From the NCBI RefSeq assembly GCF_000023585.1, contig NC_012914.1:4898501-4962500 (forward strand): a stretch of DNA of 64,000 nt, in the 5' to 3' direction. The DNA comes from Paenibacillus sp. JDR-2. Its GTDB lineage: Bacteria > Bacillota > Bacilli > Paenibacillales > Paenibacillaceae. Below are positions 8,718 through 17,708 of the stretch, in pieces. The translations under genes and the position numbers were made by a program. The notes below the pieces were generated by a model, which had not been told where the DNA came from, searched no databases, and worked only from the letters and a program-made list of their open reading frames with translations. Every line of letters starts with the position of its first letter. The stretch's first letter is position 1.

Positions 8718-10535
8718 TTAACTTCCTCCATAAGCCGCTCTTCCGTCCGCCGCAAAGGAAAAGCTTCGTTCCGAAGCCGCTAACCCCGACCAGTCGAAAT
8801 ACACGGAATACGTTTCCTCCTCGACTCTAAATAACGGAATGAATCTGGCTTGATTCCCCCTGTCGTCTTCAACGGTAACCTCCAGCTTACCATCCTTTAT
8901 GCTGCCGGCCAGCCTCTCAGCGATATTCCTATCGGATATCCCTGTCAATGGCTGTTCGTCACCGACCCTGGCGAGGAGCACATTGCCGTATAGGAGAGCT
9001 GATTCCGCTTCCGATCCCGGAAGCGGAATCAGCCTCAAGGAAGCTTCGATTTCAATATCCATTCGATCCCCATTCCGAAATAGGCGCTCGACTACGATAT
9101 ACCCTTCTTCCTTTTGAAGATGGATACCTTCGTCATTGAATCTTATGTTCTTGATAGCTTTTTCCTTGAACATCATCCGAAGCTCCACCGGCTCATCCGT
9201 TTCAAAATGCAGCGCGGAAATCAGACTGTCGGGAAAACTCGTCCGCTGATGGATAACGATTCCGCGCTCCTTCCATGCTGCCTTCGAGGAAACAAAAGCA
9301 TTAAGAAGAATGGCGTTTCCGTTCCTGAACCAGATGTTTTTTTGCAGTTCGCTCATTGCTTCGATCCCTGATCCTGTGCAGCACCAGAAGGAATGATACG
9401 GTTCGCTGAATTTTTTCACCGCATTTGTTCCGAGCGGCTGATGGTATTGGGAAAGACCGGTTTTGGCGCTGGCGCTATTCAGGATCGCGTTATACTTCAA
9501 AGATTCCAGATGATCCAAATACCCGATCTCCGGCGACCATTCCAGCAAGCGCTCCACTATTTTTTCCGTATTATGCGCGCAGCAGCTTTCGCTTTCTCCG
9601 CCGGTCAGCGCATCCGCCAATTCACCATAACCGCCCCAATGCTCCGCTTTCTCCGATACTCCGCCCTGGATAAAGGCTGTCGCCTTGGAGCTGTTGTTTC
9701 CGTTCGCGAAGGTTCTCCCCATCAAGAAATCGTAGAAATGGAGCGCCGATTTCTTATAGGAATCTTCTTCTCTTATCTTGTAACGGTGCATGCATGCAAG
9801 GATCATCGGAAGGTGAGTGTTGGCATGCAGGTCCTCCAATACATCCCGGCCTTCCGCAAGCGGCCAGAGCCAGTAATCCCTGTCAAAAAGATGGGCCAAT
9901 CCGAGGAGGGCGGCATCCCCGGTCAACTCGTATAACGTATAAAGGGAGTCTCCCAAACCGCCAAACTCGTTTACGGGATTTAGTTTCGTGCAGCGAAGAA
10001 TGCCATCGATTTTCCAATGGGAGAGATATTCGAATCTTCTTCGGATATAATGCGCGAGATTGACCGCAAGCTCCAGTGCTTGCGTATTTTGCAAGTATAC
10101 ATAGCAATCGATCAAGCCCTGCATGATTTTGTGCAGGGTATAATAGGGAGCCCACACGTCACGGTTCTCTTCGAGCTCCAGCACGTCAAGCTTCTCCTCT
10201 TCGAAGGCGCTTAAATAGCCGCTGGGCTGTGCGCACGCCTGCATGACGTCGACAATTTCATCCGCCATTGTCTTCAACGTTCCATCATGATCGCCATAAG
10301 CGAATTTAGCGCACGCGGACAGATAATGTCCGACGAAGTGTCCTCTTAAGCCGCAATCCGGTGCCTCCCAGCCGCCGAGCGGTTCCGCTGTGGATGATAT
10401 TCCCGCATTAATCTTGAACGTGTGCATAAGACGCTCAAGATCAAACTCTCGAATATATGTTTTTGCATGTTCTCTCCTGGAAGCAAAAACATCGTCGGTT
10501 AACCTGACTTCGTCCAGTTGAAACGAGATGAACAT
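8718..10535 (-). CDS. Glycoside hydrolase family 127-like (beta-L-arabinofuranosidase; former DUF1680)
   Basis: About 605 residues. The (alpha/alpha)6 barrel shows the family pattern: RGHFVGHYLSACA, PYYTLHKIMQGL and HANTHLPMI. The zinc/catalytic cysteines of GH127 appear as E-S-C (about 316-318, in GESESCCAH) and the Cys pair in FWCCTGSG (about 385-386). There is no signal peptide, so it is likely cytoplasmic. It would release beta-L-arabinofuranose or a related sugar from imported oligosaccharides. I start at ATG 10535, preceded by AAGGAGGAG; the open frame upstream to 10592 has no ribosome site. It lies between the solute-binding protein and kinase genes. Confidence 0.88.
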   Translation of the reverse strand: MFISFQLDEVRLTDDVFASRREHAKTYIREFDLERLMHTFKINAGISSTAEPLGGWEAPDCGLRGHFVGHYLSACAKFAYGDHDGTLKTMADEIVDVMQACAQPSGYLSAFEEEKLDVLELEENRDVWAPYYTLHKIMQGLIDCYVYLQNTQALELAVNLAHYIRRRFEYLSHWKIDGILRCTKLNPVNEFGGLGDSLYTLYELTGDAALLGLAHLFDRDYWLWPLAEGRDVLEDLHANTHLPMILACMHRYKIREEDSYKKSALHFYDFLMGRTFANGNNSSKATAFIQGGVSEKAEHWGGYGELADALTGGESESCCAHNTEKIVERLLEWSPEIGYLDHLESLKYNAILNSASAKTGLSQYHQPLGTNAVKKFSEPYHSFWCCTGSGIEAMSELQKNIWFRNGNAILLNAFVSSKAAWKERGIVIHQRTSFPDSLISALHFETDEPVELRMMFKEKAIKNIRFNDEGIHLQKEEGYIVVERLFRNGDRMDIEIEASLRLIPLPGSEAESALLYGNVLLARVGDEQPLTGISDRNIAERLAGSIKDGKLEVTVEDDRGNQARFIPLFRVEEETYSVYFDWSGLAASERSFSFAADGRAAYGGS

Positions 10536-10592
10536 ATCGTTGAGTCTCCTCCTTCCGCAAACGCGAATTCCGGCTAGGACGGATGATAGCAT

Positions 10593-10635
10593 ACAAAGTC
10601 CGGCGGCAACGCATCGCGCTGCTGCCGGACTTTGT
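10593..10635 (-). promoter_or_regulatory. Intercistronic hairpin between solute-binding protein and GH127 genes
   Basis: A 12-bp stem (ACAAAGTCCGGC / GCCGGACTTTGT), extended by GCA/TGC, begins right after the solute-binding-protein stop codon. No T-run follows on the minus strand, so it is more likely an mRNA-stabilising or partly terminating hairpin. Such hairpins commonly keep binding-protein expression high relative to downstream genes. Confidence 0.55.
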
Positions 10636-10636
10636 C

Positions 10637-12229
10637 TTATTTATTAAACAGGTCTTTCTTCTTCTGATAGGTTTGGTTTGCCCAATCCACCAAGCGGTCC
10701 AAGCCGATCTTCTCCGCGTTCTTCACCATGGTCTCGTAGTTTGCCACGGCTTCTTCTTCCGATTTCGCCAAATAAATTTTGACCTTCTCGTTTTTAATCA
10801 TTTCGTCGATCTTCGTTTTAATCGTCTTCTCTTCCGAATCCGGCTGCAATTGAATCAAGCCAAGCTCCGGTTTGTATACCGTAAATTCTTTTTTCTCCAT
10901 CAAGGCTTTCGTCTTCTGAGCCCCCGGTACATAGCTCAGCATTCCTTCCGTCACGCCATCGTTGTACAAGTACCACCATTTGATACCGTTGCTGTTCACG
11001 AAATCGGCATCGGACGGATCATATTTCAAATTCGGATAGCCCTCGTCGTTCCAAGTCCAATGCTCGCCTTCGACGCCAAACATGGTTAATTTCTTTCCTT
11101 CGTCGCTCGCGAGGTATTGAAGGAATTTGATCGAAGCCTCGGGATCCTTGTTTTTCTTCGTAATGAACGTGCCTGCGAAGCCTAGTCCCGAGCTGACGGC
11201 TTTCGCATTTTTCGAAATGGCGCTAGGCAGCATTTGGAATTTATAAGATCCGCCCGCGTTCTTGACCTTGATATTATCCATGTCGGCTATGCTGACCGTA
11301 TGGCTGTGCGCAAACGCCTTTCCGCTGGTTGCATACTGATCGTCGATCTGATCGTTCGTATAGGCGAAGTTCTCCGCCAGAATATCCCCTTCGCGGTAAA
11401 GACGGTTCATGAATTTGAAAAATTCCAGCATTTCCGGCTGCCTTATCGCATAATCTACTTTTCCATCCCGCTCGTACCAGCCGTCCAGAAGACCCTCGAC
11501 TCCGAACTGCTGCAGGAAATATTGCTCAATCCAATCCTTATCCATGATCAGGGGAACCATGTCCGGGTATTTTTGTTTGACCATGCCGAGAACCTTTACG
11601 AAGTTATCGATGGTGTCAATCGGCGGATTTCCCAGCTCCTTCAGAATATCTTCGCGCACCGCGATACCCGGGTTTCCGTCACTTCCTAGCGAATATTTGT
11701 TCTGAGCCATTTCCTCCTGGGTTGCGAAGGAATTGCGCACGGTGTAGAAATTGCCGTCATCCATCGTGTGGATCGCAATTCTTGTCGGATCGATCTTAAA
11801 ATCCGGCGCATATTTCTCGATTAGTTCATTCCATGGATAGGAAAGCTTCGAATCGGACATCCGGTCGATGTTGGCATACGTAAAGACCAGATCCGGAAGA
11901 TCGCCGGATGCGATCATCAGCGGAAGCTGCTTGTCATCCGTAGCGACCGTTACTTTCAGCTTGATTCCCGTCTTTTCGGTAATTTTCTCGGCAACGGATC
12001 CCTTCCATTCTTTTACCGGATACCACGAGGCATCGATAAACAAGGAAAGCTCCTTCACTTCGTTGTTTTTTGCGGGCGGTTCCGAGGATGTTTCGGACGG
12101 ATTAGCGGTACCCGCGTTTTCCTTCTGGCCGTCATTGTTGTTATTGCCGCCGCATGCGGACATCAGCGCTATCGTCATCATAAGGATGAGCGATAGGAGC
12201 AGAGCCTTCTTCCCTTTGTTTCTGTTCAA
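10637..12229 (-). CDS. Sugar ABC transporter substrate-binding lipoprotein (LplA-like)
   Basis: 530 residues. A signal peptide with lipobox LMSAC (lipidated Cys about 26) is followed by an N/Q-rich linker and an extracellular solute-binding domain (ELSLFIDASWYPVKEWKGS). The length and the two LplB/LplC-type permeases just upstream place it in the Lpl/YtcQ branch of the oligosaccharide transporters, which share a genome-encoded MsmX-type ATPase; none is encoded here. The start codon is TTG with a GGAGGGG ribosome site. The ligand is unknown, but the associated GH127 and GH95 suggest arabinofuranosyl/fucosyl oligosaccharides. Confidence 0.88.
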   Translation of the reverse strand: MNRNKGKKALLLSLILMMTIALMSACGGNNNNDGQKENAGTANPSETSSEPPAKNNEVKELSLFIDASWYPVKEWKGSVAEKITEKTGIKLKVTVATDDKQLPLMIASGDLPDLVFTYANIDRMSDSKLSYPWNELIEKYAPDFKIDPTRIAIHTMDDGNFYTVRNSFATQEEMAQNKYSLGSDGNPGIAVREDILKELGNPPIDTIDNFVKVLGMVKQKYPDMVPLIMDKDWIEQYFLQQFGVEGLLDGWYERDGKVDYAIRQPEMLEFFKFMNRLYREGDILAENFAYTNDQIDDQYATSGKAFAHSHTVSIADMDNIKVKNAGGSYKFQMLPSAISKNAKAVSSGLGFAGTFITKKNKDPEASIKFLQYLASDEGKKLTMFGVEGEHWTWNDEGYPNLKYDPSDADFVNSNGIKWWYLYNDGVTEGMLSYVPGAQKTKALMEKKEFTVYKPELGLIQLQPDSEEKTIKTKIDEMIKNEKVKIYLAKSEEEAVANYETMVKNAEKIGLDRLVDWANQTYQKKKDLFNK

Positions 12230-12255
12230 AGTAACCCCTCCAACAAGTGATGTTT

Positions 12256-12279
12256 ATATTAAAGCAAACGCTTTAATAT
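12256..12279. promoter_or_regulatory. Perfect palindrome before the solute-binding protein gene
   Basis: Arms ATATTAAAGC and GCTTTAATAT with a 4-base loop, lying between permease and binding-protein genes. The core resembles a catabolite-responsive element (AAAGCGTTTGCTTT on the minus strand) but could equally be an RNA hairpin shaping differential expression. Confidence 0.45.
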
Positions 12280-12294
12280 CATGCCAACAAAAAA

Positions 12295-13176
12295 TCAGCC
12301 CTTCACGGAACCCAGCATAATGCCTTGAATGAAAAATCTTTGAAGAAACGGATAGACGCATACGATAGGCGCGATTGAGATGACCATGGCCGCTACCTGA
12401 AGCGAATAGCTGGTGACGCCCGCCGAGGCACTGTTCGCAACCGCTATCGCATCCATCGGAGCGTTGCTCTTATTAATAACCTCCATCATCCGGAATGCTA
12501 GCGTCCGTAGACCTTCAGACTGCACGAAGTACGCGGAATCGAGCCATGAGTTCCATTGACCAACCCCCAGGAATAGCGACATGGTTGCGATTAGCGGCAT
12601 CGAGACGGGCAGCATGATCCGGTAGAAAATAACAAGCTCGCCGGCCCCGTCCATATGAGCCGATTCTTTTAATTCGCTCGGAATTTCCCGGAAGAACGAG
12701 ATGGCTATGAGCAGAAAAAACGTGCTCAGCATGGAAGGAATGACATAGACGCCAAACGTGTTCAGCAATCCGACGGAGCGCAGAACGACGTAATACGGAA
12801 TCAAACCGCCGGAAAAGTACATCGCGAAAATGATGACCGTGAAGTAACTTTTGCGGAAAAGCAGATCTCGGTGCGAAAGCCCATACGCGACCAAGCAGGT
12901 AAAAAGGACGCCCAAGGCGGTTCCTGCAAGCGTTCTCATAATCGTGACCAAAAATGCGCGGTACCAGTGAGGATCATCCAAAAACCTCGCGTAATTTTCA
13001 AAGGTGAAGGTTCTCGGCCATAGGTAAACGCCACCGAGAAGCGAATCGGTTCCTTTATTGAAGGAAAGAATCAGAACGTAATAAAACGGATAAAGCATGG
13101 ATAACGTCAGAATGGCTAGTAGTGCATAAACCAAGACATCCATGAAACGATCTTTTTGTTTCTGGCTGAGCTGCAT
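12295..13176 (-). CDS. Sugar ABC transporter permease (LplC/YtcP-like)
   Basis: 293 residues, six predicted membrane helices starting at DVLVYALLAILTLSMLYPFYYVLI. The cytoplasmic EAA loop that contacts the ATPase is visible as ESAHMDGAGELVIFYRIMLP. An AAAGGGGAG ribosome site precedes the ATG. It pairs with the permease at 13192-14175, 15 bases away, and the binding protein at 10637-12229. Confidence 0.9.
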   Translation of the reverse strand: MQLSQKQKDRFMDVLVYALLAILTLSMLYPFYYVLILSFNKGTDSLLGGVYLWPRTFTFENYARFLDDPHWYRAFLVTIMRTLAGTALGVLFTCLVAYGLSHRDLLFRKSYFTVIIFAMYFSGGLIPYYVVLRSVGLLNTFGVYVIPSMLSTFFLLIAISFFREIPSELKESAHMDGAGELVIFYRIMLPVSMPLIATMSLFLGVGQWNSWLDSAYFVQSEGLRTLAFRMMEVINKSNAPMDAIAVANSASAGVTSYSLQVAAMVISIAPIVCVYPFLQRFFIQGIMLGSVKG

Positions 13177-13191
13177 GCCGGCTCCCCTTTC

Positions 13192-14175
13192 CTAGAATAG
13201 ACTTGAACCCGAAGTGCGTTTGGCAATGTAGTTGCTGGAGAAAATCAGAATGACGGAAATGACGGATTGAATCAAATCGATCGATGCCGCATAAGAGAAT
13301 CTTCCGTCTCTTAATCCGACCTTAAACGCATAGGTTTGCACGATCTCCGAGGTTGGATTGTTGATGCTGTTGCCGAACAGGAAAGCCTGCTCGAAGTTGG
13401 AGCCGACCAACCCTCCGCCCAGAATGCTTCCGATTGTCAGAATAAGCACGACCACGATCGTTCCTTTCATTCCGGGAAACGTTATATGCCGAATTCGAGC
13501 CAAGCGGCCCGCTCCGTCGATCTGCGCGGCTTCGTACAGCGACGGGTTGATGCCCGCTATAGCGGCCAGGAAGATAATCGTCCACCAGCCCATTTCCTTC
13601 CATACGGCGCTTCCCGTCGCGAAGCCCCAGAAGTAATTGGGATTTGTTAGTACGTCAAGCGGTTTGTCGATCAAACCAAGTCCTAAAAGTGCCTTATTGA
13701 CCATCCCGACATCCGTAGACAGGAATGCGAAAGCGATCCCTGCGACGACAACCCACGAAATGAAATGGGGCAAATAGCTGACCGTTTGAACAAAACGCTT
13801 AAATTGCGCATTCTTCACTTCACTCAATAGAATGGCAAGCAATATGGGAGCCGGAAAAGCGAAAAAGACTTTCAAAAGACTCAAGACCAGCGTATTTCGA
13901 ACGATCATCCCGAACTGGTAGTCGTTAACGAATTCCTTGAAATGCTTCAACCCCACCCATTCGCTCGTAAAAATGCCCTTAATTCCGGTTGAGATGGAAT
14001 ACTGCTTAAATGCCATTAGAATGCCGAACATCGGCGTATAGGCAAAAACCAGCAAAAAAATCATGCCTAGCCCAACGAACAGGTGCAGCGTTTTTTGTTT
14101 TTTAAACCGCTTCCATAACTGTGCTCGTGCTTCTGTTTTTCCCGTTGTTCCCGTTACCCGAGTACCCAACTCCAT
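13192..14175 (-). CDS. Sugar ABC transporter permease (LplB-like)
   Basis: 327 residues. A basic cytoplasmic N-terminus is followed by membrane helices (LHLFVGLGMIFLLVFAYTP onward) and an EAA loop (YEAAQIDGAGRLARIRHITFPG). It is the first gene of the minus-strand operon running to the GH95 gene at 3824. AAAGGAGG precedes the ATG. A cre-like box lies about 65 bases upstream (14239-14252), consistent with glucose repression of the whole operon. Confidence 0.9.
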   Translation of the reverse strand: MELGTRVTGTTGKTEARAQLWKRFKKQKTLHLFVGLGMIFLLVFAYTPMFGILMAFKQYSISTGIKGIFTSEWVGLKHFKEFVNDYQFGMIVRNTLVLSLLKVFFAFPAPILLAILLSEVKNAQFKRFVQTVSYLPHFISWVVVAGIAFAFLSTDVGMVNKALLGLGLIDKPLDVLTNPNYFWGFATGSAVWKEMGWWTIIFLAAIAGINPSLYEAAQIDGAGRLARIRHITFPGMKGTIVVVLILTIGSILGGGLVGSNFEQAFLFGNSINNPTSEIVQTYAFKVGLRDGRFSYAASIDLIQSVISVILIFSSNYIAKRTSGSSLF

Positions 14176-14238
14176 AACTGCGCCTCCTTTGTTTCAGTGT
14201 ACCCGCCGGGACCAAGCCGTCGAAAGCCAACATTTTTA

Positions 14239-14252
14239 AGAAAGCGTTGTCA
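14239..14252. promoter_or_regulatory. Cre-like (CcpA) site upstream of the first ABC/GH operon
   Basis: AGAAAGCGTTGTCA matches the Bacillus cre consensus TGAAAGCGTTTTCA at 12 of 14 positions and lies in the promoter region of the permease gene beginning at 14175. Confidence 0.45.
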
Positions 14253-14273
14253 TTTTTTAAGATCGCTACAAAA

Positions 14274-14305
14274 AAGACAATCCACGCTATAAAGTGGATT
14301 GTCTT
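14274..14305 (-). terminator. Terminator of the AraC gene at 14361-15206
   Basis: Perfect 12-bp stem AAGACAATCCAC / GTGGATTGTCTT, followed on the minus strand by a run of T. It separates the AraC gene from the transporter operon downstream. Confidence 0.8.
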
Positions 14306-14360
14306 AATAACTTCCAGCCATTGTCGCCAGCGGTCGGCCGCGCCACTCTATCGCTTCGGT

Positions 14361-15206
14361 TTATCTGTAAAATAGAAGCCGGTTGGCATAGGCATTGCGA
14401 TAGTCCGTTGGGGTTAATCCCGTAATCCTCTTGAAGCTATGCATGAACTGATGACTATCCGGGTAACCAAGCTGTTGCGATATCTCTTTAATACTCTGAT
14501 TGGTATCGGCCAAAAGCGATTTGGCGGCATCCATCTTCTCCTGAAGCATAAATTGTTTCAATGGAACTCCTGCAATCTCAGAGAAAAGAAAGGACAAATA
14601 CTTGGCATTATAACCAAAATGCTCAGCCAATTGGCTGACCTTCAGACTCTCCTGCCGATTCCACTTGATATAATCCACAATGTCGTTATAAAGCTGCTGC
14701 TGCTTTAACTTTTTGCCCGATTGGTTCTGAATGAAATAAAGCTGATTATACAACTCGCATAATATTCCGGTGGTCAAATAATTGTTGAGTGTCTGCTCCC
14801 GGTAGCTGCGGACGGAATCCTGCAGCTGCTTGAGCAATACGATCAATTTATCCTGGCTTCTGAGCGTCCCTTTCTCCGGAATCCATACCTTCCCCGGCTC
14901 ATAGCCCGGATCATGATCTTCGAGCTGGTAACCGTCCTGAACCGCAAAATGAAGCCAATAAAAGCTGCAGTCAGACTCTCTGTAACCGGCTTGCTCAGCA
15001 CCCGGCGGCATTAGCAGAAAGTCTCCCTCGTTCAGGATATGGCGCTCGTTGTCCTTGGCTATATATAACGTACCTCTGGTTTGAATAAACAGCTCAAATT
15101 CGTGCAGCATGCGGTGCATGTGCCTCCACTCCGGAGTTGGTGCCACAAATTTCCCGGTCATTACCAGGGTTACCGGCCGATCTACGCGGAAGCTGAAGCT
15201 GGTCAT
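14361..15206 (-). CDS. AraC-family regulator with cupin sensor domain
   Basis: 281 residues. The N-terminal cupin shows HRMLHEFELFIQTRGTLYI and EGDFLLMPPGAEQAGY. The C-terminal AraC HTH pair includes VSQLAEHFGYNAKYLSFLFSE and LGYPDSHQFMHSFKRITGLTP. It is divergent from the GH127 gene at 15378 with a ~170-base shared intergenic region, the usual layout for a regulator and its target. AAAGGGTGG precedes the ATG. Confidence 0.9.
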   Translation of the reverse strand: MTSFSFRVDRPVTLVMTGKFVAPTPEWRHMHRMLHEFELFIQTRGTLYIAKDNERHILNEGDFLLMPPGAEQAGYRESDCSFYWLHFAVQDGYQLEDHDPGYEPGKVWIPEKGTLRSQDKLIVLLKQLQDSVRSYREQTLNNYLTTGILCELYNQLYFIQNQSGKKLKQQQLYNDIVDYIKWNRQESLKVSQLAEHFGYNAKYLSFLFSEIAGVPLKQFMLQEKMDAAKSLLADTNQSIKEISQQLGYPDSHQFMHSFKRITGLTPTDYRNAYANRLLFYR

Positions 15207-15377
15207 GAAACACCACCCTTTCTGCCCTTTTTACACCTCATTGTAGAATAAATCAAACAAATCGGATAGATCCCTGCGAATTAACTTCCTTTTTGACACA
15301 TAATCAAACCTTACGCCATTTACCGGGACCGCCAGCTAGTAATAAGCTTTTATCATATTCGCGAGAGGATGATGTTC

Positions 15378-17654
15378 ATGAAGGCATTAACAGGCAGTAC
15401 GGCTTTGAACCATTTTGAGCTGAACCGGGTGAAGTTGTACAGTGAATACCAAACGAACGCCTTTCAGAAAGAATTGGATTATTTGCGCAGCTATGACGTG
15501 GACCGGCTGCTTGCCGGATTCAGGGAGACTAGCGGCCTGCAGCCAAAAGCGGACAAGTATCCCGGCTGGGAGAATACCGAAATCCGCGGGCATACGTTAG
15601 GTCATTACTTAACGGCCGTATCCCAAGCCTATGCTCAAACGCAGGATTCCGGGCTGCTGGAGAAACTGAAATACCTGGTTGCGGAGCTGGCTGAAGCACA
15701 GCAGGAGAACGGTTATTTATCCGCTTTTCCAGAGACGTTGTTTGACAATGTGGAGAACCGAAAGCCGGCGTGGGTTCCTTGGTATACCATGCATAAAATC
15801 ATTGCCGGGCTAATTGCCGTCTATCAGGCGACCAAGCTGCAGCAAGCTTACGAGGTTGTGAGCCGCCTAGGCGATTGGGTTGCGGACCGTGCCTGTTCCT
15901 GGTCGGAGGAACTTCAGGCTACCGTTCTGGCGGTCGAATACGGCGGCATGAACGACTGCATGTATGATCTGTACAAGCTCACCGGCAACAACCTTCATCT
16001 GGAAGCCGCTCACAAATTTGACGAGATCAGCTTGTTTGAAGCGCTTCGGGAAGGAAAGGATGTACTGAAAGGGAAGCATGCCAATACCATGATTCCGAAG
16101 TTTATCGGTGCCTTGAACCGTTATTTAACGCTTGGCGAAAGCGAACGCGGCTACCTGGAAGCGGCGGTTAACTTCTGGGATACGGTCGTCTATCATCACA
16201 GCTATCTCACTGGCGGCAACAGCGAATGCGAGCATTTCGGAGAACCGGATATTCTGGACGGCAAGCGCTCGGACGTCACCTGCGAAACCTGTAACAGCTA
16301 TAATATGCTGAAGCTGACGAAAGAGCTGTTCAAGCTCACGCAAAACAGCAAATACGCGGATTTTTACGAGAGAACGTATATTAATGCCATTCTTTCTTCG
16401 CAAAATCCGGAGACCGGCATGACGATGTATTTCCAGCCGATGGCCACCGGTTACTTCAAAATTTACAGCTCGCCATTTGAACATTTCTGGTGTTGCACGG
16501 GTACGGGAATGGAGAGCTTCACCAAGCTGAATGACAGCATCTACTTCCATTTGGACCATAATCTTTACGTCAATCAATTCTACAGCAGCAGACTGGATTG
16601 GACGGAGCAGCAAACCGTTGTCACGCAGACGACTTCGCTGCCGCATAGTGATCTTGTCCATTTCACGGTAGGCACGGATAGTCCCAAACGGCTTGCTATT
16701 CATATTCGTGTCCCTTCTTGGGCAGCCGGAGAAGTCGACATCTTGCTTAATGGGGAAACGGTACCTGCTTCTGTGCAGCAGCAGTATGTCGTTCTTGACC
16801 GGATCTGGAAGGACGGGGATACAATAGAAGCTCGTATTCCAATGAAGGTTTCTTTCTCATCCCTGCCGGATGCTCCACATGTCATTGGCCTGCAATACGG
16901 TCCTATCGTTCTAAGCGCAGCGCTTGGCAAGGAAGATATGGTGGAATCAAGAACCGGGGTTATCGTTAACATCGCGACAAGAAGGATAGCGGTTAAGGAT
17001 TATATCGTACCTCAAGGGATGAGCGTTAAGGATTGGTTCAGCCACTTCGATAAGCATATCGTCCGTCTTGGGAATGAACTGGCCTTTGCCTTGAAAAATA
17101 CGGATATGGACGAACGGTTGATCTTTACTCCCCATTATCTGCAGCACCACGAAAGATACGGTATTTATTGGAGCTTCCTGGATGATGAATCCGAGGAATT
17201 GCGGCAGCATACGGAGGCCGTGGACCGGGAACGCAGATTAAAAGAATCAACGATAGATTCCGTTCAAGCGGGCAATGATCAATATGAATTGGAGCATCGG
17301 ATCGAGGGCGAGCGCACGCATGGCGGTACGTGGGAAGGATTAAACGGAAGAATGGCGGAAGCCGGGGGATGGTTCAGCTACCGGATGAAGATCCAGCCGG
17401 ATGCAGCGTTAGCGGTTACCTTTAACCGAATGCATACGAACAGAAGCTTTGACATTTACGTCGACGATAAGCTGCTGGCGACCGAGAACTTTCCAGACGT
17501 ATGGAAGAGAAGCTTCTATGAAAAACGGTTTGAGCTCCCCTATGCTTTAATAGCAGGCAAAACATCCGTAACCGTTAAATTTATTCCGAATGGGAAGATA
17601 AACGGCATTTATGGCGTTCTAAGGACAATCAAACATACGAATGATGAAAAATAA
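15378..17654 (+). CDS. Glycoside hydrolase family 127 (beta-L-arabinofuranosidase) with C-terminal beta-sandwich
   Basis: About 758 residues. Barrel signatures: RGHTLGHYLTAVSQAYA, PWYTMHKIIAGL, HANTMIPKFIGAL. The GH127 catalytic and zinc residues are clear: CETC (E about 303, C about 305) and the pair in FWCCTGTG (C about 372-373). Residues ~630-758 form an extra beta-sandwich seen in longer GH127 enzymes. No signal peptide. Three in-frame ATGs exist (15369, 15372, 15378); GAGAGG at 15363-15368 favours the third. It is paralogous to the GH127 at 8718 but longer and separately regulated, so probably has a different linkage or aglycone preference. Confidence 0.92.
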   Translation: MKALTGSTALNHFELNRVKLYSEYQTNAFQKELDYLRSYDVDRLLAGFRETSGLQPKADKYPGWENTEIRGHTLGHYLTAVSQAYAQTQDSGLLEKLKYLVAELAEAQQENGYLSAFPETLFDNVENRKPAWVPWYTMHKIIAGLIAVYQATKLQQAYEVVSRLGDWVADRACSWSEELQATVLAVEYGGMNDCMYDLYKLTGNNLHLEAAHKFDEISLFEALREGKDVLKGKHANTMIPKFIGALNRYLTLGESERGYLEAAVNFWDTVVYHHSYLTGGNSECEHFGEPDILDGKRSDVTCETCNSYNMLKLTKELFKLTQNSKYADFYERTYINAILSSQNPETGMTMYFQPMATGYFKIYSSPFEHFWCCTGTGMESFTKLNDSIYFHLDHNLYVNQFYSSRLDWTEQQTVVTQTTSLPHSDLVHFTVGTDSPKRLAIHIRVPSWAAGEVDILLNGETVPASVQQQYVVLDRIWKDGDTIEARIPMKVSFSSLPDAPHVIGLQYGPIVLSAALGKEDMVESRTGVIVNIATRRIAVKDYIVPQGMSVKDWFSHFDKHIVRLGNELAFALKNTDMDERLIFTPHYLQHHERYGIYWSFLDDESEELRQHTEAVDRERRLKESTIDSVQAGNDQYELEHRIEGERTHGGTWEGLNGRMAEAGGWFSYRMKIQPDAALAVTFNRMHTNRSFDIYVDDKLLATENFPDVWKRSFYEKRFELPYALIAGKTSVTVKFIPNGKINGIYGVLRTIKHTNDEK

Positions 17655-17659
17655 TGAAT

Positions 17660-17698
17660 AGGACGCTTCTGGCATTAGACCAGAGGCGTCCTTTTTTA
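17660..17698 (+). terminator. Terminator of the second GH127 gene
   Basis: Stem AGGACGC..CTGG / CCAG..GCGTCCT, with one mismatch, followed by a T-run, directly after the GH127 stop. Confidence 0.8.
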
Positions 17699-17708
17699 AA
17701 CGCTTGTA

